NCBI RefSeq assembly: GCF_001653515.1
Contig: NZ_LYOY01000040.1
Span: forward strand, 744,001 to 808,000
DNA length: 64,000 nt
Direction of reading: 5' to 3'
From: Streptomyces sp. ERV7
Lineage (GTDB): Bacteria; Actinomycetota; Actinomycetes; Streptomycetales; Streptomycetaceae
Under the pieces are notes generated by a model that saw only the letters and a program-made list of their open reading frames with translations, had not been told where the DNA came from and did not search any database. Both the position numbers and the translations under genes were made by a program. Positions 17,467 through 26,500 of this stretch are shown one piece after another; position 1 is the first letter of the stretch, and each line of letters begins with the position of its first letter.

Positions 17467-18012
17467 GGCGACGGCGGCGAGCGCGCCGACGGCGGCGACG
17501 AACATCATGGTGCCGCGCCAGTCGGTGATTCCGCTGATGGCGGTGCCGATGGGGGAGCCGAGGGCGGTGGCGGCGCTGAGCCCGCCGAAGAGGATCGACA
17601 GGGCGGTGGCCCGCTTCTCGGGCCCGGCCAGGGCGACGACGGCGCCTGCGGCGGTGGGGGTGAACATGGCGCCGCCGAGCGCCGCGACGACGCGGAAGGC
17701 CATGGCTGCTTCGAAGGTGGGGGCGAGCCCGGTGCCGACGTTGCCGACGACGAAGACGGCGAGCCCGCCGATGAGCAGCAGCTTGCGGGAGGCGCGCCCG
17801 GCGACCGAGGCCACGAGCGGCGACAGGATCGCGTAGGCGAGGGCGTAGGCGGTGATGAGTTCGGCGCTGGTGGGAACGCCGACGTTCAGGTCCTCGGCGA
17901 CGCTCGGCAGGATGCCGGCGACCACGAAGCTGTCGGTGCCGATGGCGAACATGCCGATGGCGAGCGCGATGAAACGGAGGTTGAGGCGCTTGTGCTTGTC
18001 GGTTGGTGTCAT
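17467..18012 (-). pseudogene. MFS transporter, truncated after about six membrane segments
   Basis: Beginning MTPTDKHKRLNLRFIALAIGMFAIGTDSFVVAG, the protein is a DHA1-type major facilitator: SPLVASVAGRASRKLLLIGG (motif A region), FRVVAALGGAMFTPTAAGAV and GGLSAATALGSPIGTAISG (motif C region). It breaks off at residue 182 after MFVAAVGALAAVAG, in the sixth segment; a full protein has about 400 residues and 12 segments. The frame continues about 20 nonsense residues through the TIGR03084 gene. It is divergent from a CGNR regulator that itself carries a frameshift. Confidence 0.8.
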
Positions 18013-18071
18013 GGGTTGTTCCTAGGTAGGTGCCCTCACCGCGAGCGTTCGCTCTAACGGAGAAGAGTGCT

Positions 18072-18118
18072 ATTTGCCGTTGTAAGCCAGCGTGACCGTA
18101 CGCGGAGTCACGGCAAAT
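18072..18118. promoter_or_regulatory. Nested inverted repeats between divergent MFS and CGNR genes
   Basis: ATTTGCCGT (18072-18080) and ACGGCAAAT (18110-18118) are perfectly complementary 9 bp arms. Inside them, CGTGAC (18091-18096) pairs with GTCACG (18107-18112). This fits the operator of the CGNR regulator controlling the divergent exporter. Both genes are broken, so the site may be a relic. Confidence 0.45.
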
Positions 18119-18134
18119 CTCAACTGATACCGTT

Positions 18135-18739
18135 ATGGCTGTGGACGCCGCCGAACGATCTCCCTCAGCACAAGGCCCAGCCCCCGGCGAGGCCGAGCAC
18201 CACTCGCTGGCCCTGGTCAACACCGAGTTCGAACTACCGGGCGGCCCTTACGAGGGGCTGCCGGACGCGGCGGCTGCGGGTCGGTGGCTGCGGGAGCGGG
18301 GGCTTGGCCCCGTGGGGGCGATGACCCAGGCGGAACTGCGGCAGCTCCGCCTGCTGCGCGAAGCCACGAGAACGGTCTTCAGCGCGCACATCGAGGGCGA
18401 ACGCCCGGCGGAACAAGCCCTGGAATGCTTCAACGAGGCGTTGGCGGCGGCGCCGGGCGTACGTGAGCTGGCCTGGAGCGCGACGGGCCCGCGCCTGGCA
18501 GTGGGGGAGAGGCCGGGAACGCGACTGGAGGCGGCGCTGACGCAGCTGGCCGAGGACGGAGCGGCGCTACTGACGGGGTCATCGGCGACCAAACTCTCGG
18601 CCTGCGGCGCGCGGGCTGCCCCCGCCTGTTCATCCGCTCCCACGCGGCGCGGCGCTGGTGCTCGGATCGCTGCGGTAATCGGGTGCGGGCGGCTCGGCAT
18701 TATGCGGAGCGGGACCGAGTCGCGCGTTACGCGCCATGA
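18135..18739 (+). pseudogene. CGNR zinc-finger (ABATE-domain) regulator with a one-base frameshift
   Basis: The first frame gives the ABATE N-terminal domain: LVNTEFELPGGPYEGLPDAAAAGRWL, LRQLRLLREATRTVF, ECFNEALAAAPG. The expected zinc ribbon follows, but split: the first frame stops matching at LSACGAR near 18612 and the next frame reads AGCPRLFIRSHAARRWCSDRCGNRVRAARHYAERDR to a TGA at 18737-18739. The protein TKLRxCGAPGC-type junction is restored if one C is added in the run at 18606-18613. It is either a true frameshift or a sequencing error; if corrected the product is about 201 residues with the CGNR motif intact. Family members regulate adjacent exporters. Confidence 0.75.
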
Positions 18740-19209
18740 GGGGCAGTCAGGAATTGGGTACGCCGCCCGATATCAGGACGACGTTCCTGTTTCATCCGCC
18801 CGTGGGCGACGCGGCTTCTTGGCAGATGACGGTGGAAGGCTTCGTTCACGTCCTCACCACCTCGTTTTCGGAGGCGTTTACGAAGTACCGTGCCAGTCAC
18901 CTGCGGGACAAGACGGTGGTCGATTTCGAGGTTGAGGTCGGTCCTGGGGTGTGGGTCGAGGGTGTCGCGAACACGCCGGTCGAGGGCAGTGCCGTCATCA
19001 CCCTGGTCGGGGTCTCTGCTTCGGAGGCCGCACAGTTTGCCTTGTGGCTGCGTACAAGCATGGTGCCGACCCCGGGTCTGGTGCGCTTCAGTAGTGAACG
19101 GGCGCTGGAGGGCGGGGACGCGACGGAGTGGGCGGTGCCGTCCGGCGGGGATCTGCAGCAGATCGTCTCGGTGCTGGAAGGGCATGTCGCGCGGTTCCAC
19201 GGCCACTGA
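18736..19209 (+). CDS. Protein of unknown function
   Basis: A 157-residue soluble protein (MRGSQELGTPPDIRTTFLFHPPVGD to HVARFHGH). Its ATG overlaps the CGNR stop in ATGA fashion. I see no signal peptide, membrane segment or recognised motif. A mixed alpha/beta pattern with strands VVDFEVEVGPGVWVEGVA and SAVITLVGVSASEAAQFALWL is apparent. Base composition is lower in G/C than the genes to the left, and it marks the start of the accessory stretch. Confidence 0.6.
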   Translation: MRGSQELGTPPDIRTTFLFHPPVGDAASWQMTVEGFVHVLTTSFSEAFTKYRASHLRDKTVVDFEVEVGPGVWVEGVANTPVEGSAVITLVGVSASEAAQFALWLRTSMVPTPGLVRFSSERALEGGDATEWAVPSGGDLQQIVSVLEGHVARFHGH

Positions 19210-19658
19210 TCTGGAACGGAAGTCTTCGACGGCGACCACCTCCGTGCATGCAGGGACCCCGAAGGCTACCGCTTCGAAGAACCAATCCCGCATGCGAGAG
19301 GGGCCAGACGTCGAGGCAGCGCACCGCGCAGCAGGGATGGATCCCGCCTGCGCGCAGAACACTGGACCCGATCTGCATGTTCAGGTGGCAGATAAGTGAA
19401 CTATTGCTCGCCTCGAATGGAGCGGGTATGTCCCCAAAACGGCTTGTATGCGTGTGAAGCTGTTGATCGTTTCGCTGGGTCTCTCTTGCGGCAGGTCGGG
19501 CGGGCTGCAGGACCTGAGCGGACACACGTGAGAGCGAGTCCCCCGCGGGCGGGTGCCACGCGATGCACCGCCAGGTCATGAGCGGTCTGCGCCTCGTCCC
19601 TCAGAGTCGAGGCCTGTCGGGCCGCTGAACTGACACCACGCGTGTTCAAGGGGAGTCC
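19210..19658. other. 449-base stretch without a clear gene; possible domain-tail remnant
   Basis: No frame has a convincing start, ribosome site and domain. Near 19225-19300 one plus frame reads VFDGDHLRACRDPEGYRFEEP, which resembles the last strand-turn of VOC/glyoxalase proteins (D-P-x-G-x-x-F) but has nothing VOC-like before it. The rest appears unconstrained. Ribosome site AAGGGGAG near 19650 belongs to the next gene. Confidence 0.4.
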
Positions 19659-20246
19659 ATGGGACGGATGTTGACCAATGACGCCGCTGGACCGCAACTC
19701 GCCCCAGAGGGCATCACGGGCGGCGATGCGCTAGCGCGTCCAAGTGCTACGCCACGCATGAGCGGCGAGTTGGCTGCTGAGGCGCTTTCGGTGGCGCTTG
19801 AGGGTCGTTTGACTGGTGTGCTTCTACCTCCAGGCGACGCACGAGCCATCGTTCACCCCAACGGGTTCGTCAAACTCCCTGTCGCGCGGACGCCCGATGG
19901 CTCCACCAGGCTTTTCCTGCATGTCTGGCAGGTGGACAGCAGTGATGCTGATACCCATGACCATTGCTGGGCGTGCGACTCGATGGTTCTCCGCGGCGAG
20001 CTGTCTCACACCCTTACGGACGTGACTGTCAGCTCACCTCCCTGCTCAGGAAAGGAAGTCGGCGGCCATGGCATTGAGCCCGCCTTCGCCGTGGCTCGGT
20101 ACCGTCCCGACGGCGGGAATCACTCTTTCGACATGTCTCACCGCGAGACGGCGGTCATCCTTCAGCAACGCACGCAGGTAATTGCCACCGGGCATGAGCG
20201 GGCCGCTCGCAGGTTCCCAGGGTCCCGTCGGTCCGGGTCTAGATGA
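19659..20246 (+). CDS. Cupin-like protein of unknown function
   Basis: A 195-residue protein. The middle reads FVKLPVARTPDGSTRLFLHVW, then DADTHDHCWACDSMVLRGEL, RYRPDGGNHSFDMSHRETAVI. The spacing of the H-D-H cluster, followed by a G-E-L strand and later a His, fits a cupin metal site. The ATG has a strong AAGGGGAG site. Relatives are uncharacterised. It is followed 39 bases on by another unknown gene and may form a pair with it. Confidence 0.6.
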   Translation: MGRMLTNDAAGPQLAPEGITGGDALARPSATPRMSGELAAEALSVALEGRLTGVLLPPGDARAIVHPNGFVKLPVARTPDGSTRLFLHVWQVDSSDADTHDHCWACDSMVLRGELSHTLTDVTVSSPPCSGKEVGGHGIEPAFAVARYRPDGGNHSFDMSHRETAVILQQRTQVIATGHERAARRFPGSRRSGSR

Positions 20247-20285
20247 CCCTCATGCCCTCTACCGCCGAACGGATAGCGTGACTTC

Positions 20286-20975
20286 ATGAGCAGTGGTGCT
20301 GTCTCCAAGGCGAGGGGAGCCGTGTACATCGATCGCTCAGTCTTCGGCCTGGGCGAGCAACTCCGCCCAGATGAACCGCCGCGTCCTTCGTGGCTGGAGC
20401 TCCCATGGTCCGATGAGCCGGTCATCGTCGAACCTGGTGCCGTCCGCATCCTCAGCAACGCTCAGTCGCACGAGACCACGGTCGAGTTGACTCTGCAGGA
20501 CGGGCCTCTGTGGTCTCCGGGACCGGACCTCGACCAACTCGGCGGGTGGCCCTACGTCAGCGCCAGCGGCCACGTCATCCTCGCCACTATCGACGGCCCG
20601 GAGATGCGGATGCGCATCAACCTCCGGCCCGACGCCAGGTACGTGCTGCGTGTGTGGCGGAAGGGCGGCGACACGTCCGCCGCGAGGTTCGAGGAGCTGA
20701 TGGGCAAGGTCTACCCCATCACGGGCCTGGAGGAATACCGCTTCCTTTTCACCCAGGCTGAAGGACCCCGCCACCAACACATCGCGCACGACGGAGAGGT
20801 CCAGAACGGGTGTGAGGATGGAACCGACCTGTCAGCCGTCATCGGAGCAGGCGGTACCGAAAGGCGTCGAGGAACGGCCGAATCGCCATGCACGTTGCGG
20901 CCCATAGCCGCACGGAATGAGACGCACCGCAGCGAGCGGAATGGCCTGTTCGATCACTCTACGCGAACACCGTGA
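20286..20975 (+). CDS. Protein of unknown function
   Basis: A 229-residue protein (MSSGAVSKARGAVYIDRSVFGLGEQ onward) with beta-rich segments such as VELTLQDGPLWSPG, MRMRINLRPDARYVLRVWRKG and a C-terminal 60 residues of low complexity rich in Arg, Glu and Thr. No recognised domain. The ribosome site is weak. It follows the cupin-like gene in the same direction. Confidence 0.55.
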   Translation: MSSGAVSKARGAVYIDRSVFGLGEQLRPDEPPRPSWLELPWSDEPVIVEPGAVRILSNAQSHETTVELTLQDGPLWSPGPDLDQLGGWPYVSASGHVILATIDGPEMRMRINLRPDARYVLRVWRKGGDTSAARFEELMGKVYPITGLEEYRFLFTQAEGPRHQHIAHDGEVQNGCEDGTDLSAVIGAGGTERRRGTAESPCTLRPIAARNETHRSERNGLFDHSTRTP

Positions 20976-21227
20976 AGAATCGCCGCAGCTCAGCAGCAGT
21001 ATATAAGTACAGAATGGCCTGATCGGCATCGGCCAATACCGAACGGTCCACCCCATACATTTGTTCGATGCCGCCCGCGGCTGACGTCAGGACGTTACAG
21101 TCGACTTATGTCTCCCGCGAGAATCCAGCAACACTTTCATTCGGCGCCTGGGGGTGGATGAGTGGCCGAAATTCAACGCTTCGGAGTCGCCCTGCAAGGG
21201 GGCGCCGTTGCCTTACGGAAGGGAATC
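20976..21227. other. Intergenic region, promoter of the secreted-protein gene
   Basis: 252 bases with locally low G/C (for example around 20990-21030). No gene supported. It presumably carries the promoter of the gene at 21228. Confidence 0.4.
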
Positions 21228-21722
21228 ATGCACAAAATAGCTGCAATCGCGATAAGTGCGGCTGCTGTATTTCTTGCAGCAGCCCCGGCCCTTGCTGATG
21301 ACCCAGTGCCTCAAGGCCCCGACGCGGACACCCTGAACCTCGGAGCGAGTTGGGACGTCCTGTGCAGCTCTCCGGGTGATTCATCGTACAAATTCTCCAT
21401 CTTCTACAACTCCGGCCCCAGCGGGGCTTGGAGGAACATCGGCTACAGCGTGTACGACTTTGACGCGCTGCGCCCCGGTGACGGTCATTCGCATCCGCTC
21501 AGATTCTGCAGCGGTGGCGCGAGCTCGCCTCCAAAGGGGTCTGGGGAGCGCATCAAGAACAATGCGGCGGCGGCAGAGAACAGCCACTACAAGTACTGGT
21601 CGCGGGTGTACTACAACAGCGGATACAAGGGCAATCAGGATGCCCTGGCCCCATACCAGAGCACAGGGCAGTTCCGAAAGGTCTACAACGAGAATGCATC
21701 CTTTCAGTGGACCTACAATTAG
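21228..21722 (+). CDS. Small secreted protein
   Basis: A 164-residue preprotein with a Sec signal peptide (MHKIAAIAISAAAVFLAAAPALA, cleavage before DD near residue 23). The mature part has aromatic-rich strands (KFSIFYNSGPSGAWRNIGYSVYDF, HYKYWSRVYYNSGYKG) and two Cys that may form one disulfide. I do not recognise the family; the composition recalls small secreted spore- or surface-associated proteins. ATG 21228 has AAGGGA at good spacing; the longer open frame from 21162 is unlikely. Confidence 0.7.
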   Translation: MHKIAAIAISAAAVFLAAAPALADDPVPQGPDADTLNLGASWDVLCSSPGDSSYKFSIFYNSGPSGAWRNIGYSVYDFDALRPGDGHSHPLRFCSGGASSPPKGSGERIKNNAAAAENSHYKYWSRVYYNSGYKGNQDALAPYQSTGQFRKVYNENASFQWTYN

Positions 21723-21767
21723 CCGACCAAGAGCATCTGTGGTCACGATAAAGGGAAGGATGCAGGA

Positions 21768-22670
21768 ATGAGCTCTACACGTACGGTCGGCAAGGTCGCA
21801 GTGCCGATTGTTGCGGCGCTGGCGGTGGGCGCAGTCGCGGTCGCGGGTTTATCGGCGAATTCTTCATCGAAAGACGGCGCGAAGCAGCCGCCCGCACATC
21901 AGAAAAGCTTGGCCAACGCGGCAGTCGCGCCTTCGGATCCTGGCAATCCCGCCACGTGGCATCTGCCCGTTGAGGCGTACATGGTCAGCAAGGCGGACGC
22001 GCGCCTGGTGGGCGTCAGCCGCGACCAGGTGATCGACGTATGCATGGAGCGGGCGGGCTTCCCCCAGTGGACTCCGGCACCCGACCTGCCTGCCCTGGGG
22101 GGAAAGACCGAGACGGACTGGCGGTACGGCATCCACGATGCCGCGCTGGCCGCCAAACGCGGATATCACCCCGATGCCGCCGAGCAGATCGCATACGACA
22201 AGGCCATGATGGCCGGGGCCGTGGACAAGTCCGGGGCCGACCCCAAGGCGGAGGAGAGTTGCGCCCTGTCCGCGAGCGGCACGGTCCCCGCGGTCGTCGC
22301 GTCGGACCTCGTCCAGAAGATCAAGGCAGATTCCTTCAAGGAGTCCGTCAAAGAACCCCAGGTGGTCGCCGCGTTCGCCCAGTGGTCCTCGTGCATGAAA
22401 GCGAAGGGCTACTCCTACAGCAAGCCGATGGACGCCGGCGACGACCCGCGCTTCAACGACCCTTACACAGTAACGGACTTGGAGATCGCCACAGCCAAGG
22501 CGGACATTGCCTGCCGTACACAGAACCACGTGGAAAAGACCTGGTTTGACGCCGAGTCGGCGCTGCAGACCAAGGCAATCAAGGCGAACCAGTCCGCACT
22601 GGCGTTCGTAAAGACCGCCAACGAGGAGACGGTGGCAAAGGCGAAGTCCTTTGCCACCGCACGCCGCTAA
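21768..22670 (+). CDS. Membrane-anchored extracytoplasmic protein of unknown function
   Basis: A 300-residue protein with an uncleaved-looking N-terminal hydrophobic segment (VAVPIVAALAVGAVAVAGL, residues 10-28) followed by a linker and a helical extracytoplasmic domain. Conserved-looking Cys-containing helices include VIDVCMERAGFP, SSCMKAKGYSYSK and IACRTQNHVEKTWFDAE, a pattern seen in a Streptomyces family of unknown function. It lies 45 bases after the small secreted protein and ends before a strong terminator, so the two may be an operon. Confidence 0.68.
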   Translation: MSSTRTVGKVAVPIVAALAVGAVAVAGLSANSSSKDGAKQPPAHQKSLANAAVAPSDPGNPATWHLPVEAYMVSKADARLVGVSRDQVIDVCMERAGFPQWTPAPDLPALGGKTETDWRYGIHDAALAAKRGYHPDAAEQIAYDKAMMAGAVDKSGADPKAEESCALSASGTVPAVVASDLVQKIKADSFKESVKEPQVVAAFAQWSSCMKAKGYSYSKPMDAGDDPRFNDPYTVTDLEIATAKADIACRTQNHVEKTWFDAESALQTKAIKANQSALAFVKTANEETVAKAKSFATARR

Positions 22671-22684
22671 CACAGCGACACCAC

Positions 22685-22715
22685 GGGGGTGTCCGCGCAT
22701 GACGCGGACACCCCC
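22685..22715 (+). terminator. Hairpin terminator
   Basis: GGGGGTGTCCGCG (22685-22697) pairs perfectly with CGCGGACACCCCC (22703-22715) around a five-base loop, 15 bases after the preceding stop codon. Confidence 0.8.
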
Positions 22716-22891
22716 TGCGGTCTCGGCACCGGCTCCGATGGACAGGCGATAGGGGCAGCCCGCTGTCCCCCGAATTCACGAGCCTGCCACGTATGCCCAA
22801 GGCGTGTAGCCGCCTCGCGCCACGTCTGGGGTCAGCCACAGGCCTCCGTGGGCGCCCACCGCTGTCCCCGCTCGATAGCCCCATGGATAGT

Positions 22892-22916
22892 GCAGCACTC
22901 ATTCGCCGAGTGCTGC
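22892..22916. promoter_or_regulatory. 9-bp inverted repeat upstream of the AMIN-like gene
   Basis: GCAGCACTC (22892-22900) and GAGTGCTGC (22908-22916) with a seven-base spacer, 38 bases before the start codon. It may be an operator or a leader hairpin of the gene at 22954. Confidence 0.4.
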
Positions 22917-22953
22917 CCGTGGAGCGCACACACTCAACCTCATCAGGAGAGCC

Positions 22954-23472
22954 ATGCCCAAAAGCCATCTCATCCGCCGGTCCGCGACAGCAGTGGCCGC
23001 GCTGGTCTGCCTGACCGCCATCGGTTCAGGACCTGCCTGGGCGCACACAGCCTCGTCTGCGCCGGTCTGTGCCCACTCCGCCTGTTTGCTTGCCGTCCGG
23101 GCAGGAGCGCACCCAGATTTCGACCGTCTTGTCTTCGATCTGACGGACGGATCAGTGCGCATACGGGAGACCGCGTCCGACAGCCCAGATGCTTATGTCG
23201 GGGCGAGCGGCGAGTCCAAGCATGTTCAGATTCCAGGCAAGTCCTACCTGTACCTGGATATCCAGCCCGCACACACCGTGGACGATCGCGGCACGCCTAC
23301 CTTCACCGGTCCTCCGTCACAGAGCTTTGCTCTGCCGTCGCTCACGGGAGTCGAGCTGATGGGGGAGTGGGAAGGCCACCTCACCGCCGCGCTGTCCCTG
23401 GGGGACTACTCGCGCTACCGGGTCTTCACCTTGACCTCGCCCAACCGGCTCGTCATCGACGTCTACCACTGA
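22954..23472 (+). CDS. Secreted AMIN-like domain protein
   Basis: A 172-residue preprotein: signal peptide to about residue 30 (cleavage near AWAHT), then a beta-sandwich of the AMIN-like type with HPDFDRLVFDLTDG near the start of the domain and FTLTSPNRLVIDVYH at the very end, both typical of that family. A Cys pair lies before the domain. AMIN-like domains are thought to bind cell-wall or surface glycans. It ends 50 bases before the giant secreted protein, in the same direction, and could be co-transcribed with it. AGGAGAG precedes the ATG. Confidence 0.75.
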   Translation: MPKSHLIRRSATAVAALVCLTAIGSGPAWAHTASSAPVCAHSACLLAVRAGAHPDFDRLVFDLTDGSVRIRETASDSPDAYVGASGESKHVQIPGKSYLYLDIQPAHTVDDRGTPTFTGPPSQSFALPSLTGVELMGEWEGHLTAALSLGDYSRYRVFTLTSPNRLVIDVYH

Positions 23473-23522
23473 TGCGCCCGCGCCTTCCCGTCACGTCATA
23501 AGTCACCCATGAGGAGATGGCG

Positions 23523-26500
23523 TTGAAACGCACAAGGAGAAAACAAACCTGCTTAGCGGTGTTGGCCGCAACAGCGGTACTCACCAGCCTGACCCAGATA
23601 TCGTCGGTCGCCGCCCCCACAAACCAGGCAGCGTCTGAGCGGACCGGACCGGTGGCCGACCCGGCTGTGGTCCCGCCGGGCGAGCGCGCGCAGCTGCTTG
23701 GCAAGGAGTGGAGCCGGTCGGGGGACCGGGCTTGGACCACCAGCGGGGACGCCGATGGCTTCCACATCCTGACCGCCGATCAAAAAGATGGATACGCCTG
23801 GAAGACGGCGGCCACCTTGTCCGAGCCCGGGTTCGATGCGGATGCCTGGATCGGCAACACGTGTGTCACCGGCTCGGGTAAGCGGGCGGTGGTGGTGTAT
23901 GCGCCGCGTACATTCACCAATAAGCCGCAGCTGATGGCCCGCGGAGGGTTTACTGCGATCGTTGACCTCGACACGGGCCAGGTCAATAAGCTGGATCTGC
24001 TGGCGTCGCTGTCGTACTACAACCCGGGCTGCGGGACCGGTGAGAGTGTGGTGCTGACCCAGTCCGGCGGTGAGGACAGGCCCGGTACCCGGCTGATCCA
24101 GCTGGATACCACCGCCGGGAAACTCACCGCGCCGATCGAAACCAAGGGGCAGGTCACCTCCGCCATCCCGGCCGCCGACGGCAGAATCGTTGCTGCGTCC
24201 GGCGCCGAGCTCATCCAGGTCGACGGCCAAGGCCGCCGAACGGCGCTCGCCCGGACCGTGGGCGTGCCCTACCGGCTGACGCCAGATGGTGACGGCGGCG
24301 TCGTGTTCCTGGACAAGAAGGGCACCACCAGCACCGTCAAACGGATCACCGCAGCCGCCGTGACACACCCCGATGCCCGCCGCACCCAGCCGACCCTGCT
24401 CGCCGAGGGCCTGGCAGCCGAGACGGGCCTGGTGCGCAGCGCCAGCACGGTGTACATCGCAGGCAATACTCGCCTCGCCCCGAAGACGGCACTGCCGACC
24501 GCCGTGGCCCAGCTCGTCGGCGCCCGCAAGGACGTCCTGGTCACGACCAAGGGTGACGGCTTCCTGCAACCGCCCGAGTGGGCCGATGGCAAGGGGACGC
24601 TCCTGCCTCCTGGTGATGCCGACAGGGCCCGCCCGGTGAAACTCGCCCTCACCATGGCCACCACCGGCCGGCAGGCCGCGTTCACCGTCGACCCGACCCA
24701 CCGCACCACCTCCCACCCGGCCCAGGGGCGCGCGGCATCCCCGGCCCTGACCAGCCACACCCACCGCCCCGCCACCGCGAAGGCGAAAGGCGCCGCGGCG
24801 GCCAGTTCGCCCACCGATCCGGTCGAGGCCGAGCGCACCTGCTCCGTGCCGCGTAACGATCCCCGCAACCAGGCGATGCAGCCCAAGCCGCGGCAGGTGG
24901 AGTGGGCCGTGGACCAGGCGGTCACCGGCAACCTGAACACGTTGGTGAAACGACCAGCAAACTGGAAGAACCTCGGCATGCCCGAATACGCACCGCAGAG
25001 CCTCTTCCTCAACCCCGTCGTCGAGGGCGGGGACAGGGCGATCGCGCAGGTCATGCTCGGGGTGGCCACACAGGAATCCAACATGTGGCAGGCCGGCCGC
25101 GAGGCCGTGCCCGGCGTCACCGCCAACCCGCTGATCGGCAACTACTACGGCATCAACCTCTACGACGGCGACTCCGGCAACGACTGGGACGTCAACTTCG
25201 CCAACGCCGACTGCGGTTACGGCATCACCCAGATCACCGACCACATGCGCATGGCCGGCCGTGAGGACGGCCACGGTGGTACCGCCTGGGACTACCAGAA
25301 GCAGCGCGCCGCGGCCCTGGACTACACCGCCAACATCTCCGCCGGACTGCAGACCCTGATCTCCAAGTGGAACGAGACCCGCGCCGCCGGCCTCATCGCC
25401 AACCACGGCACTTCCGCCCGCCCGGAGAACTGGTACTTCGCCCTGTGGGCCTACAACTCCGGCTTCCACCCCAAGACCAGCGACGGGTCCCCCTGGGGCC
25501 TGGGCTGGGCCAACAACCCCGCCAACCCCGAATGGGACGCCGGACGCCTGCCGTTCATGGAGAACGCCAACGGCGACGACGACGCCAGCGCCGCCGCCCG
25601 CCCGCAGAACTGGCCCTACCAGGAGAAGGTCCTCGGCTTCGCCGCCCATCCACCGGCCTTCCTGGAATCCCCCGGCAAGATGGTGCCCGCCTTCCGCGCC
25701 GCCTCCTGGAACGGCACTAACGACGGCGTCACCACCAAGGGCAGCGCCAAGTACAACCGCGCTCACGTGAAGGCACCCGAGGACCTGTTCTGCGACACCT
25801 CGAACACCTGCAACCCGAGCCGGATCTCCGACTCCGCCACCAACGACTCTGCCACCAGCGGCCCCTGCGGGCGTGCGGACTTCAAATGCTGGTGGAGCAA
25901 GCCCGCCACCTGGAAGACGGACTGCGTCACCACCTGCGGGTATGAGTTCATGCGCTTCAACAACACCTACCCCGAGGAAGCCGACGGCACCGCCTACCCG
26001 CCCAACTGCACCACCAGCGGCCTGCCCTCCAACGCCCTCATCGTCGACGACGTCCCCACCGGCACCCCCGTCCCCCGGCCCGGCTGCACCAACACCTGGA
26101 CAAACTCCGGCAGCTTTGCCTTCGCCTTCGGCAACAACGGCACCGAATCGGTCTACCCCTCCAAGGTCGACCTCCACCAGCTCGGCGCAGGCTTCGGCGG
26201 CCACTTCTACTACGGCCACACACGCCAGAACGATGCCAAGGGACAACGCCTGAAGATCACCGGCACATGGAAGTTGAAGAACCGACTGCCCAAGGCCATG
26301 GCGAGGGTGTGGGTTCACCTTCCCGACCACGGAGCACAGACCGCCTACGCGCAGTACGAGATCAAGACCGTCAACGGCATCAAGAAAAAGACGATCAACC
26401 AGAAGGGAGCAGCGAACCGTTGGGTATCCCTCGGTTCATACCGCTTCAACGCCGCCATACCCGAGATGGCGTTGACCACGATCACCTCCAACGGAACGGG

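Noticed and set aside
23553..26330. 925-residue minus-strand open frame opposite the giant secreted protein
   Set aside because: It is Gly/Val/Arg-rich with no domain signatures and exists because high-GC codon bias keeps the antisense frame open; the plus frame has a signal peptide and recognisable domains.
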